A stretch of DNA of 64,000 nucleotides from NCBI GenBank assembly GCA_026003175.1, contig BPGT01000001.1, positions 1,402,839-1,466,838 of the forward strand, read 5' to 3'. Below are positions 15,724 through 24,592 of this stretch, in pieces. Origin of the DNA: Armatimonadota bacterium. Its GTDB lineage: Bacteria; Armatimonadota; HRBIN16. Each line of letters opens with the position of its first letter. The first letter of the stretch is position 1. Both the position numbers and the translations under genes were made by a program. The notes beneath the pieces are model-generated. The model saw only the letters and a list, made by a program, of their open reading frames with translations. It was not told where the DNA came from and ran no database searches.

Positions 15724-18083
15724 GAGACACCGCCCAGCAGAATCTCTGGAAAATCTGGTATCGCGAGCCGGCGCCTGTAGAGCCACCCACCACCAACGCC
15801 TGGCAGAACTCGCCAGGCTGGGTACGCGCCCTGCCCATTGGTAACGGCAAACTGGGCGCGATGATTTATGGGGGTATCGAGGAAGAGCGCATCCAGCTGA
15901 ACGAGGAAAGCGTCTGGTCCGGTCAACCGCAGGAGGCGGACAATCCCGATGCGCCGCGCTACCTGCCAGAAATTCGCCGTTTGCTGTTTGAGGGCAAGTA
16001 CGCGCAGGCACAGCAACTGGCAGCAGAAAAGTTTGTCTGCCTTGGAGCAGGCTCCGGGCACGGCAACGGCGCAAATGTGCCCTTTGGTTGCTACCAGATG
16101 CTGGGTGACCTGCGCCTGCGCTTCGATGGGCACACGAAAGCCACAGACTACCACCGAGAGCTCGACCTGACCACCGGTATCGTGCGGGTGCAATACCAGG
16201 TGGATAATGTGACATATACCCGCGAGCACTTCGCCAGCCTAGACCAGGATGTCATCGTCATCCGTTTGACCAGCAGTAAACGGGGGGCGTTGAGTTTGGA
16301 GGCGACTCTTAGCCGCCCGGAACGGGCAGAAGCCACCGCGAAAAAAGACTATGTGTTGCTTTCCGGTGAGATGAACGGTGGACTACGTTTTGCTGCAAGA
16401 CTGGTCGCGCTGCCTCGAGACGGCACAGCGCAGATAGTGGGGAACACCCTGCGTGTGCAGCAGGCGACAGAGGTCATCCTGCTTCTCAGCGCGGCAACCA
16501 CTTACCGGACGAAAAACCCAGTTGCTGCGACGGTAAATCTGCTCAGCCGGGTGCGTCAGCGGGGCTATAACCGGTTGCGTGAGGCGCATATCCTTGCATA
16601 CCGCAATCTGTTCGACAGAGTGTCTCTGAATCTCGGTGGGCAGGAGGCAGCTGCCCTGCCTACCGATGAACGTCTGGAGTGGGTAAAGCGCGGCGAGCCT
16701 GACCCGCACTTGTTTGCGCTCTATTTCCAGTTTGCCCGCTACCTGATGATTTGCAGCAGCCAGCCCGGCAGCCTTCCCGCCAACCTGCAGGGCATCTGGG
16801 CGGACGGCATCCAGACACCCTGGAACTGCGATTACCATACCGACATCAACGTGCAGATGAACTACTGGATAGTGGAGACGGGCGCACTGCCTGAATGTGC
16901 GCAGCCGCTGATAGATTTCATCGAACGCCTGCGCGAGCCGGGACGCAAGACGGCGAGAGTACATTATGGCTTGAGCGGCTGGGTGGTGCATACGGTGACC
17001 AACCTTTGGGGCTTTACATCACCGGGCGAACGTCCCGAATGGGGGCAGTTTCCCGCAGCGGCAGGCTGGTTGTGCCAGCACCTGTGGGAGCGTTACGCTT
17101 TCTCACTGGATAAGAACATCCTGAAGCGTGTTTACCCCCTCATGAAAGAGGCGGCGGAGTTCTACCTGCAGTTTCTGGTGCCTGAGCCGAAGCATGGTTG
17201 GCTGGTAACTGCGCCCTCTATCTCGCCGGAAAACTCCTTCCGCACCGCCGATGGGCAGGTCGCCAGCTTGTGCTATGGGCCAACAATGGACATGCAAATC
17301 CTGCACGAGCTGTTTACCAACTGCATCGAAGCAAGTCGTATCCTGGGTGGGGACGAGGAGTTCCGCAAGCGATTAGAAGAGGCGAAAGACCGCCTTGCAC
17401 CCATGCAAATCGGCAAGTATGGGCAACTTCAGGAGTGGATAGAGGATTTTGAGGAGAATGAACCCGGGCACCGTCACATGTCGCACCTGTACGGCTTGCA
17501 CCCGGGCAACCAGATTACCCCGCGAGGCACGCCGCAGCTGGCGAAAGCGGCGCGTATCTCGCTGGAGCGGCGTCTGGCGCACGGCGGCGGACATACGGGC
17601 TGGAGCCGCGCGTGGCTGGTGAACTTCTGGGCGCGATTGGGGGACGGCGAGAGGGCTTACGAGAGCCTGATAGCATTGCTGAAGCAATCCACCCTGCCCA
17701 ACCTGTTCGACAGCCATCCGCCTTTCCAGATTGACGGCAACTTCGGCGGAGCAGCGGGCATTGCCGAGATGCTGGTGCAGAGCCACACAGGGGAGATTCA
17801 CCTGCTACCCGCTCTGCCCAAAGCGTGGCGCGATGGGTATGTGAAGGGTTTATGCGTGCGCGGAGGGGCGCAGATAGACATCTTCTGGCGCAACGGCAAA
17901 GCCACCCGAGCTGTTCTCTTTTCGGCAAAGGCGCACACTTTCCGCATCCGTCCTCCCGACGGGCAGCGGGTATCGCTGGTTACCGAGAACGGCAAACGCA
18001 CGCCGTTTGAAGCCAACGATGATGGCACCATTACGCTGAAAACAGCGAAGGGGTGGAATGTGTACAACCTGATAGTGCGGTAG
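15720..18083 (+). CDS. Alpha-L-fucosidase, GH95
   Basis: A 787-residue protein beginning with the GH95 N-terminal domain (ALPIGNGKLGAMIYGG, LNEESVWSG). The catalytic domain has DINVQMNYW (the asparagine pair that activates water), SISPENSF (general acid glutamate) and FQIDGNFGG (aspartate). GH95 enzymes cut alpha-1,2-fucosyl links with inversion, complementing the GH29 enzyme encoded just upstream. ATGA overlap with GH29 indicates coupling. No signal peptide is seen, so the pair probably acts on imported oligosaccharides, unless export is non-classical. Confidence 0.9.
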   Translation: MRDTAQQNLWKIWYREPAPVEPPTTNAWQNSPGWVRALPIGNGKLGAMIYGGIEEERIQLNEESVWSGQPQEADNPDAPRYLPEIRRLLFEGKYAQAQQLAAEKFVCLGAGSGHGNGANVPFGCYQMLGDLRLRFDGHTKATDYHRELDLTTGIVRVQYQVDNVTYTREHFASLDQDVIVIRLTSSKRGALSLEATLSRPERAEATAKKDYVLLSGEMNGGLRFAARLVALPRDGTAQIVGNTLRVQQATEVILLLSAATTYRTKNPVAATVNLLSRVRQRGYNRLREAHILAYRNLFDRVSLNLGGQEAAALPTDERLEWVKRGEPDPHLFALYFQFARYLMICSSQPGSLPANLQGIWADGIQTPWNCDYHTDINVQMNYWIVETGALPECAQPLIDFIERLREPGRKTARVHYGLSGWVVHTVTNLWGFTSPGERPEWGQFPAAAGWLCQHLWERYAFSLDKNILKRVYPLMKEAAEFYLQFLVPEPKHGWLVTAPSISPENSFRTADGQVASLCYGPTMDMQILHELFTNCIEASRILGGDEEFRKRLEEAKDRLAPMQIGKYGQLQEWIEDFEENEPGHRHMSHLYGLHPGNQITPRGTPQLAKAARISLERRLAHGGGHTGWSRAWLVNFWARLGDGERAYESLIALLKQSTLPNLFDSHPPFQIDGNFGGAAGIAEMLVQSHTGEIHLLPALPKAWRDGYVKGLCVRGGAQIDIFWRNGKATRAVLFSAKAHTFRIRPPDGQRVSLVTENGKRTPFEANDDGTITLKTAKGWNVYNLIVR

Positions 18084-18159
18084 GGCGAGGCAAGGGCAAA
18101 CTGCTGGCTTTTCTGCGAAGGATTCGTGCTAACATTAAGGCGGAGGAGGTGATTCCCTC

Positions 18160-18361
18160 ATGCGTGTGAAAGTGGTGCTGGAAGCCAGCGAGGATGGGGG
18201 ATACACAGTCTATGTTCCCTCATCCGGGTTGCATCAGCGAGGGCGAAACGATAGAAGAGGCTCTTCAGAACATTCAGGAGGCGATTTCGCTATACTTGGA
18301 ACCGGTAGAAGACGACCTGGTGGCTGCGGGCAACGCGCTGGTGCGGGAGATTGAACTGTGA
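18160..18361 (+). pseudogene. hicB-type antitoxin remnant (frameshifted)
   Basis: The frame opens like a HicB antitoxin (RVKVVLEASEDGGYTVYVPS). At about 18220-18225 it must shift by one base to continue as GCISEGETIEEALQNIQEAI and end at a TGA at 18359. Removing one base there gives a 66-residue HicB of normal length. The break is not in a homopolymer. The TGA overlaps the GTG of the hicA remnant, as expected of a hicBA operon. Confidence 0.7.
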
Positions 18362-18503
18362 GCAAAGTGCCGAGCCTGCCCTACTATGAGATTATTCGCG
18401 CTCTGCAGAAGGATGGGCGGACCGTTGTGCGCCAGCGGCAGGAGCGTCGCCCTCCAACAGGATTGTTGCCAGTGATCGGGAACCCCGATATATCATGCGT
18501 TAA
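18358..18503 (+). pseudogene. hicA-type mRNA interferase remnant
   Basis: From a GTG start it reads SKVPSLPYYEIIRALQKDG and TVVRQR, the first half of a HicA toxin. The catalytic histidine region that should follow is missing. A shifted frame reads SNRIVASDREPRY to a stop at 18501, resembling the second half. The toxin is therefore dead, consistent with its broken antitoxin partner. Confidence 0.6.
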
Positions 18504-18526
18504 CGCTTTCCGTTCAGGGGGATACT

Positions 18527-19921
18527 ATGCTGCAACCACAAAATAGACCCTACGCGGAGCACCGCCCCGCGTACCACTTTCTGCCGCCGGCGGGCTGGAT
18601 GAACGACCCGAACGGACTGATCCACTTCAAGGGCGAATACCATCTGTTTTACCAGCACAACCCCGAATCCGCCGTGCCGCGAAACATCGTGTGGGGGCAC
18701 GCGGTGAGCAAAGACCTCGTGCGCTGGAAGCACCTGCCCGTCGCCCTGCGCCCCGATAAACCGTATGACAAGGACGGTGTGTGGACGGGATGCATGGTGG
18801 ATGATAACGGCACGCCTACTGCTGTCTACACAGGCGTACACCCCGAGGTGCAGTGCATCGCCACCAGCGGGGACATGCTCACGTGGGAGAAGGCGACAGA
18901 AAACCCTGTCATCGCCGCACCCCCACCTGGTTTGCAGGTGACCGGTTTTCGTGACCCGTACGTTTGGCGCAGTCGCGACTGGTGGTATGCGGTGGTGGGT
19001 TCGGGTATTCGGGACGTAGGTGGAACGATTTTGCTGTATCGTTCCAGAGACCTGCGCCGCTGGGAGTATCTGGAGCCTGCGCTGGTGGGCGAGAGGGCAA
19101 AAACGGGCGAGATGTGGGAATGCCCGAATTTTTTCCAGCTCGGCAGGAAGTGGGTGCTGTGGACGTCGCCTGTGCCGTTGGGACGAGTGATATACTTCGT
19201 GGGCACGTTTCGCAATCACCGATTCAGCCCGGAATATCAGGGTGAGATGGACCTGGGCGGATGCTTCTACGCACCGCAAGGCTTCCGCGACGCGCGCGGC
19301 AGGCGTATCCTGTTCGGCTGGCTGTGGGAGACACGCCCTGAGAAGATGAGCGTGGACGCAGGCTGGGCTGGTGTGCAATCGCTGCCGCGTCAGGTATCGT
19401 TATCGCCAGAAGGTCGTTTGCTCTTTGAGCCGGTTGCCGAGGTGCGCCAGCTACGTCGCGAGCAGGTTAGCCTGCCTTCACAGACTCTGAAATCGGGGGA
19501 GGAGGTGGTGGTCAAAGGTTTGACTGGCGACCGCTGGGAGCTGCTGGCGGAGATACAGCCTCAAGAAGCCGCCCGATGCGGTATCCGGCTGGTGCATACC
19601 GCCGATGAAGGGCAGGTAACCACCATCGCCTTCTCGCAGGCGGAAGGCACACTGTCTGTAGACCGCACGCACTCCAGCCGTTACGAGGAAGTTGCCCGCG
19701 ACGTGCGTTCCGCGCCATTCTCGCTGAAGGAGGGCGAATCGTTGCGCCTGCGTGTGTTTGTGGACCGCTCGGTGCTGGAAGTATACGCCAACGGACATAC
19801 CTGCCTGACGAGCCGAATCTACCCGCAGGGTGTGGGCGGCTATCAGCCGCTGCTGTTTGCCGAAGAGGGAAGCGCGAGGCTGGTGCGAATAGAGGGGTGG
19901 ACGTTAGACGCTATCTGGTGA
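18527..19921 (+). CDS. Glycoside hydrolase family 32 (beta-fructosidase/invertase type)
   Basis: A 464-residue protein. The beta-propeller has WMNDPNGLIHFKGEYHLFYQ (nucleophile aspartate), GFRDPYV (transition-state stabiliser) and EMWECPNFF (acid/base glutamate). A C-terminal beta-sandwich includes SVEVYAN-like VLEVYANGHTCLTSRIYP. It hydrolyses terminal beta-fructosides (sucrose, fructans); the exact substrate is open. No signal peptide. GGGGGA precedes the ATG. It leads into the DUF6785 membrane gene ten bases downstream. Confidence 0.9.
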   Translation: MLQPQNRPYAEHRPAYHFLPPAGWMNDPNGLIHFKGEYHLFYQHNPESAVPRNIVWGHAVSKDLVRWKHLPVALRPDKPYDKDGVWTGCMVDDNGTPTAVYTGVHPEVQCIATSGDMLTWEKATENPVIAAPPPGLQVTGFRDPYVWRSRDWWYAVVGSGIRDVGGTILLYRSRDLRRWEYLEPALVGERAKTGEMWECPNFFQLGRKWVLWTSPVPLGRVIYFVGTFRNHRFSPEYQGEMDLGGCFYAPQGFRDARGRRILFGWLWETRPEKMSVDAGWAGVQSLPRQVSLSPEGRLLFEPVAEVRQLRREQVSLPSQTLKSGEEVVVKGLTGDRWELLAEIQPQEAARCGIRLVHTADEGQVTTIAFSQAEGTLSVDRTHSSRYEEVARDVRSAPFSLKEGESLRLRVFVDRSVLEVYANGHTCLTSRIYPQGVGGYQPLLFAEEGSARLVRIEGWTLDAIW

Positions 19922-19930
19922 GGAGACGAT

Positions 19931-21865
19931 GTGAAAGCGGGCATCCCCTGGCGAGCCGTTCTGATTGGGCTGCTGCTGTTGCCGATTAACGCCTTCTGGC
20001 TCGTACAGATGGAGATGTCGTCAGGGGGACCCGCGCTTGGTACGTGGGCGCTGGGACCCTATCCTACCACCTTCTCGCTATTCGCCAACGTCATCTGCTT
20101 CACGGTACTGCTGGTTCTGTTCAACCTGCTGGTCAGGCGGTGGCGTCCGCGCTGGATGCTTTCGCAGGCAGAGGTGCTCATCATCTATTCCATGCTTGCC
20201 ATTGGTACCAGTCTCACCAGCGTGGATTTTCTGGACGTACTGATACCTATGCTAGGACATCCTACTCGCCATGCAACACTATACAACCGCTGGGAGACCC
20301 TCTTTATGCAATACCTGCCTGACTGGTTCCTCGTGCGTGATAAACACGCGCTGACCGGCTGGTATACCGGTACGACCCATCCTTACACCTGGTGGCGACT
20401 GCGTGCCTGGTTGCTTCCTCTTGCGGCATGGGGCGTGTTCATTCTGGTGCTATTATGGGTGATGCTGTGCTTGAACGTGTTGGTGCGCAAGCAATGGACA
20501 CAACACGAACGGCTGAGCTACCCCATCATTCTGCTCCCACTGGAGATGACGGATGACCCTATTTGCTTCTTTCGGCAGCCTCTACTGTGGGCAGGGTTCG
20601 CCCTGTCGGGTGGCATCTGCATCCTGAACGGGCTGCACGTACTATATCCTTACTTGCCCTACATCCCTGTCAAGATGCAGGACATCAGTCCGATGTTCAC
20701 CTCGCACCCATGGAACGCCATCGGCTGGACGCCGGTCTCCTTCTATCCCTTTGCGATTGGCTTGGGCTTCCTGATGCCCGCTGACCTGCTCTTTTCCAGC
20801 TGGTTCTTCTATTTCTTTTTCAAGGCACAACGCATCCTCAGCGCAGCCTTCGGCTGGTCGTATGACCGCCCGAACTTCCCTTACATCAACGAACAGTGCT
20901 TCGGCGGCTACATGGGCGTGGCGATGCTGGCAATCTGGGCAACGCGCAGGCATCTGGCGCAGTTCCTTCGTGCCGTGTGGCGTGCTGATCCCGCCGAGTG
21001 GGGGGATGAGCCTTTCAGCCCACGCGTCGCTGTGATAGGACTGGTATTGGGGTTTCTGTTTCTGGTTGCCTTCTTCTGGCTGTCGGGGCTGACATTGTGG
21101 GTAAGTATGCTCGCCTTCTTCATCTACTTTGCCATCGCGGTTGCCTGCACGCGGATGAGGGCGGAACTTGGTCCACCCGCACACGACCTGCACAACGGCG
21201 GTCCCGACTACATCCTCACTGCTGCACTGGGCACGCGCTTCTTCTCCGACCGCGACCTGACCGTCCTGACCTACTTCTACGGTTTCAACCGCGCCTACCG
21301 CAGCCTGGCGATGCCGGTGCAACTGGAAGCGTTCAAGATGGGCGAACGCAAAGCGATCCCGGCGCGCAGTATCGCCTTCGCGCTGGTGGTGGCATCGGTG
21401 GGAGGATTGCTATCAGGCTACTGGGCATTATACCATTTCGGTTACACGCGCGGCGTAGAGGAGCGCATGGCGCTGCATCTTAGCTACTTCGGGTGGGAGG
21501 CGTTCAACCGCCTGAGCAACTGGCTACAGAACCCACGCGATACCGACATCCCTGCGGTGACCGCTATCGGTGTGGGGTGGGGCACGGTGCTGGGGTTGCA
21601 GGCGTTGCGGATGCGTTTTGCGTGGTGGCCGTTGCACCCCATCGGTTTACCTATCTCCGGCAGCTGGACGATGAACACAATATGGCTGCCGATGATGATT
21701 AGCTGGGCGGTAAAGGTAGTGGTGTTGCGCTACGGGGGGTTACGCATCTACCGCCGCGCTCTCGCGTTCTTCTTCGGGCTGATCCTGGGCGACTTCCTAA
21801 TAGGCTGCCTGTGGCCCATTTTAGGCTGGTGGCTGAAGGTGAACACGTACAGCTTCAGCCAGTGA
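19931..21865 (+). CDS. DUF6785-type polytopic membrane protein
   Basis: A 644-residue protein with about 13 membrane segments, beginning with a basic residue and GIPWRAVLIGLLLLPINAFWL. Later segments include QHERLSYPIILLPLEM and ELGPPAHDLHNGGPDYIL, wording I associate with the DUF6785/DUF6784 family found in Armatimonadota and Planctomycetes and distantly like oligopeptide transporters. Position after three glycosidase genes suggests transport of the sugars they release or of their oligomers; this is inference. The start is GTG at 19931, after GAGGAGACG. Confidence 0.7.
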   Translation: MKAGIPWRAVLIGLLLLPINAFWLVQMEMSSGGPALGTWALGPYPTTFSLFANVICFTVLLVLFNLLVRRWRPRWMLSQAEVLIIYSMLAIGTSLTSVDFLDVLIPMLGHPTRHATLYNRWETLFMQYLPDWFLVRDKHALTGWYTGTTHPYTWWRLRAWLLPLAAWGVFILVLLWVMLCLNVLVRKQWTQHERLSYPIILLPLEMTDDPICFFRQPLLWAGFALSGGICILNGLHVLYPYLPYIPVKMQDISPMFTSHPWNAIGWTPVSFYPFAIGLGFLMPADLLFSSWFFYFFFKAQRILSAAFGWSYDRPNFPYINEQCFGGYMGVAMLAIWATRRHLAQFLRAVWRADPAEWGDEPFSPRVAVIGLVLGFLFLVAFFWLSGLTLWVSMLAFFIYFAIAVACTRMRAELGPPAHDLHNGGPDYILTAALGTRFFSDRDLTVLTYFYGFNRAYRSLAMPVQLEAFKMGERKAIPARSIAFALVVASVGGLLSGYWALYHFGYTRGVEERMALHLSYFGWEAFNRLSNWLQNPRDTDIPAVTAIGVGWGTVLGLQALRMRFAWWPLHPIGLPISGSWTMNTIWLPMMISWAVKVVVLRYGGLRIYRRALAFFFGLILGDFLIGCLWPILGWWLKVNTYSFSQ

Positions 21866-21909
21866 AGGGAAAGTGTTGGTTTGTCAAACGTGAATCTTCG
21901 CTTTGCTAC

Positions 21910-21981
21910 TCTGGAGGGCGAACCTCCCGGTGAGCCGAGCATCACATCCACAAAGGCTCGGCAGGAGCCTCGCCCTCCAGA
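21910..21981. repeat. 72-bp two-tier inverted repeat (REP/MITE-like)
   Basis: Perfect 12-base arms TCTGGAGGGCGA (21910-21921) and TCGCCCTCCAGA (21970-21981) enclose a second pair, GCCGAGC (21934-21940) and GCTCGGC (21956-21962). It lies in the intergenic region after the DUF6785 gene. No U-run follows, so an intrinsic terminator is less likely than a dispersed palindromic element. Confidence 0.7.
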
Positions 21982-22007
21982 AGATTGAGCATTGACAAAG
22001 CAGTAGC

Positions 22008-22036
22008 TTGAAGGATGTCATGCTTTGTGCTATGCT
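22008..22036 (+). promoter_or_regulatory. Possible promoter of prmC
   Basis: TTGAAG (22008-22013), 17 bases, TATGCT (22031-22036). An alternative uses TTGACA at 21992 with TGTCAT at 22016. Neither is strong. Confidence 0.3.
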
Positions 22037-22123
22037 CTACATTCGAGCGTTCACCACAGAGGATACAGGGTGTGCGGAGAGAAACTCTGCCTCCCTGCGG
22101 TAAGGATGGGTGAGCAAGTTATC

Positions 22124-22970
22124 ATGTATTCTATGGCAACCATCAGCCATCTCATAGCGCAGGGAGTACACATTCTCCAGCAGGCGGGCGTAGATACCCC
22201 TCGTCTGGATGTGGAGTTGTTGCTGGCAGATCTGTTGGGCGTCGGGCGAGCCTACCTCTACGCGCATCCTGAAGAGGAAGTGAACGCACACATCTGGCAG
22301 GAGTGGCAGAAACGCCTGGAACGGAGGGCGCGTCGCGAACCGCTGGCGTATATTTTAGGCAAAGCGGGCTTCTACGGACTGGAGTTCACTGTAACGCCCG
22401 ATGTGCTGGTTCCGCGTCCGGAAACTGAGGTGTTGGTAGAAGCTGCTCTTGCCAAACAGCCCGCTACTATGGTGGACATCGGCACGGGAAGCGGTTGCAT
22501 TGCGGTCGCGGTGGCGGTGAACCTGCCGCAGGCGCAGGTCTGGGCGACCGACATCAGCGAAGCCGCTCTTCGCGTGGCTCGTGAGAACGCCGAACGTCAT
22601 GGCGTGGCAGAGCGTATACACTTTGTGCAAGGTGACCTGCTACAGCCTCTGGCTGGGATGCGGTTTGACGTGATTGCCTCCAACCCTCCGTATGTGGCGG
22701 CAAGTGAGCGGACATCGCTTCAGCCCGAGGTGCGCGATTGGGAGCCACCGCAAGCATTATTTACCGGCGGCGATCCCCTGCGGTTTCACCGTCGCCTGGC
22801 AGCGGAAGCGCACTTCTACCTGCACGAGGGCGGATGGCTGGTGATGGAAGTAGGCATGGGGCAGGCGGAGATGGTGGCAGCTCTCTTAGAGGGGGCGGGG
22901 GTACAGGCGGGTACGTATCCTGAACGACCTCGCGGGCGTTGGGCGTGTGGTGGAGGGAAGGTATCGCTAG
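22124..22970 (+). CDS. prmC: Peptide chain release factor N5-glutamine methyltransferase (apparent +1 frameshift near the 3' end)
   Basis: PrmC methylates the GGQ glutamine of RF1/RF2. The N-terminal helical domain (about 1-75) precedes a Rossmann methyltransferase fold with VDIGTGSGCIAVAVA and the catalytic NPPY in IASNPPYVAASE. At G-run 22897-22901 followed by TAC the frame breaks. With one G fewer the protein ends YRRVRILNDLAGVGRVVEGR and a TAG at 22968, giving a normal 281 residues. As written, the frame runs on into the next gene and produces a false 530-residue fusion. The start is uncertain: ATG at 22124 is preferred, 22106 and 22132 are possible. Confidence 0.85.
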
Positions 22971-22984
22971 GAGGAGTGGTGTCT

Positions 22985-23624
22985 ATGGGACAGATTATAC
23001 GCGTTTCCACAGATTCGCTGCAGGAAGCCGTGCGACAGGCATCCGAGGTTCTTTGCCGCGGCGGGCTGGTCATTTTCCCCACCGAGACCGTGTATGGTTT
23101 GGCGGCGGATGCCCTTTCGGAGGAAGCGGTGCGCCGGGTGTGGGAGGTCAAGGGGCGTCCGTCCAACAAGCCACTGCCGGTGCAGGTAGCAGATATCGGC
23201 GGTTTGCGACTGCTCTGGCGTGAGGTGCCTGAATACCTGTTGCCGCTGATAAACGCCTTCATGCCCGGACCACTAACCCTCGTCTACTGGCGCAGTGCGC
23301 TGGTACCTGACATCGTCACCGCGGGGGCGGATACGGTAGGGGTACGGATACCCAACCACTCTGTTGCGCTTGCCCTGCTGCAGGCGTTCGGCAGACCCGT
23401 GGTTGCACCCAGCGCGAACCTGTCGGGAGAAGAACCGCCTGCCCGGGTGGAGGGTATCTCGCCACAACTGCTGGAACAGGTGGACCTGGTGATGAACGCA
23501 GGCGATACGGGCGGGGGGGGTACCTTCTACCGTGCTGGATGTGACCGTGCGTCCGGCGCGAGTGCTGCGTGCAGGTGCGCTCTCACCGTACGAATTGCGG
23601 AAGTACCTGGATCTTGACGTTTGA
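22985..23624 (+). CDS. tsaC: L-threonylcarbamoyladenylate synthase (apparent +1 frameshift near the 3' end)
   Basis: The YrdC/Sua5 domain makes threonylcarbamoyl-AMP from threonine, bicarbonate and ATP for the t6A37 modification of tRNA. It has GGLVIFPTETVYGLAADAL, KGRPSNKPLPVQV and RIPNHSVALALL, and VVAPSANLSGEEPP. The ATG at 22985 follows AGGAGG. At the eight-base G-run 23513-23520 followed by TAC the frame breaks; with seven Gs it continues VPSTVLDVTVRPARVLRAGA to a TGA at 23622, 212 residues in all. The short Sua5-type C-terminal extension is absent. Gene order prmC-tsaC is common. Confidence 0.87.
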
Positions 23625-23654
23625 TGAAGGATTCCCCTCTTCGTGCTCACGCGG

Positions 23655-23660
23655 TATAAT
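23655..23660 (+). promoter_or_regulatory. -10 element of the CPBP protease gene
   Basis: TATAAT, 20 bases before the ATG at 23681; the -35 region (TTCCCC at 23632) is poor. Confidence 0.45.
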
Positions 23661-23680
23661 CAGGACAGAGGTTGAGGACG

Positions 23681-24592
23681 ATGCCAACGCTATTAGACAT
23701 CCTGCTGCTTCTCCTGCTGATGGCTTACGCGATGGTGCATATCGGCGTGCTCGTCGTGTGGGGAATTCACACGTACTATGTGCGACGGGGGATGCCGGGG
23801 CTTCTCGCCGAACGCTGGAGCTTTTTGGACATCTGGGTCGGTTTTCATCTTGCCTTGCTGTTTACCTTCATCTCGCTGGTGGCAATGGCGGCTTTTGCGG
23901 GCTTCTTGCTGACACTCTTCTCGCCCCAGTATATCCGCGTGCTGCAGCAGGCGTTTGACACATTAGACCGCAACGCACCACTGTTCTGGGCTGGGTTGTT
24001 GTGCTTACTGCTGGTGCAGAACGGCGCCTTCGTGGCAGTAGCGATATGGTATACGCTGGGCAAATATGGGATGGAGGCGGGCAGAGTGGGTCTATCGTGG
24101 GATTGGCAGGCGGTGCGCAAGGGCGTATTGTGGGGTGGAGCGGCGTTTCTGATTACCCCGCTGGTGGAACTGCTCAGTATGGGGATGCTCAGGCTGGTGC
24201 TTGGCGCATCGGCTTTCCAGCGATTGATGGACTGGGAAAGGCAGAACGTGGCGCTGGATGCCTTCCTGGAGTCGCTCCAACCCGGTGCAATCGCGCTGGC
24301 GTTTGTGCTGGTGGTCGCGGTTGCTGCACCAATTGGCGAGGAGCTGTTCTTCCGAGGGTTCGTGTTTAACGTGTTGCGCAACCGGATGAATTGCACATCG
24401 GCAGTATGGCTATCCGCCGCACTGTTTGCACTGCTTCACGCATCGGTCAAGAACTTTCTCCCTATTCTGGTAATCGGTGTATTGTTGGCGCGGCTGTATG
24501 CGCGCACGGGGTCGTTGTGGAGCAGCGTGGTGATGCATGGCACGTTCAACTTTTTGTCCGCGCTAGCGACGATTGTACTGGGAGGGCGGTAG
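23681..24592 (+). CDS. CPBP-family intramembrane glutamic endopeptidase (CAAX protease-like)
   Basis: A 303-residue protein with about eight membrane segments. The conserved motifs of the CPBP/Abi family are present: EELFFRGFVFNVLRNR (Glu-Glu...Arg), ALLHASVKNFLP and HGTFNFLSA. The two glutamates and two histidines form the intramembrane active site. Substrates are unknown. The start at 23681 has GAGG; a TTG start nine bases earlier is less likely. It abuts the TPR lipoprotein gene (stop TAG, then ATG), which points to co-expression. Confidence 0.85.
   Translation: MPTLLDILLLLLLMAYAMVHIGVLVVWGIHTYYVRRGMPGLLAERWSFLDIWVGFHLALLFTFISLVAMAAFAGFLLTLFSPQYIRVLQQAFDTLDRNAPLFWAGLLCLLLVQNGAFVAVAIWYTLGKYGMEAGRVGLSWDWQAVRKGVLWGGAAFLITPLVELLSMGMLRLVLGASAFQRLMDWERQNVALDAFLESLQPGAIALAFVLVVAVAAPIGEELFFRGFVFNVLRNRMNCTSAVWLSAALFALLHASVKNFLPILVIGVLLARLYARTGSLWSSVVMHGTFNFLSALATIVLGGR

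Noticed and set aside
22025-23617. A 530-residue PrmC-TsaC fusion protein
   Set aside because: The joined frame depends on a G-run. Each half has a proper end in the neighbouring frame (TAG at 22968, TGA at 23622), and tsaC has its own AGGAGG and ATG.
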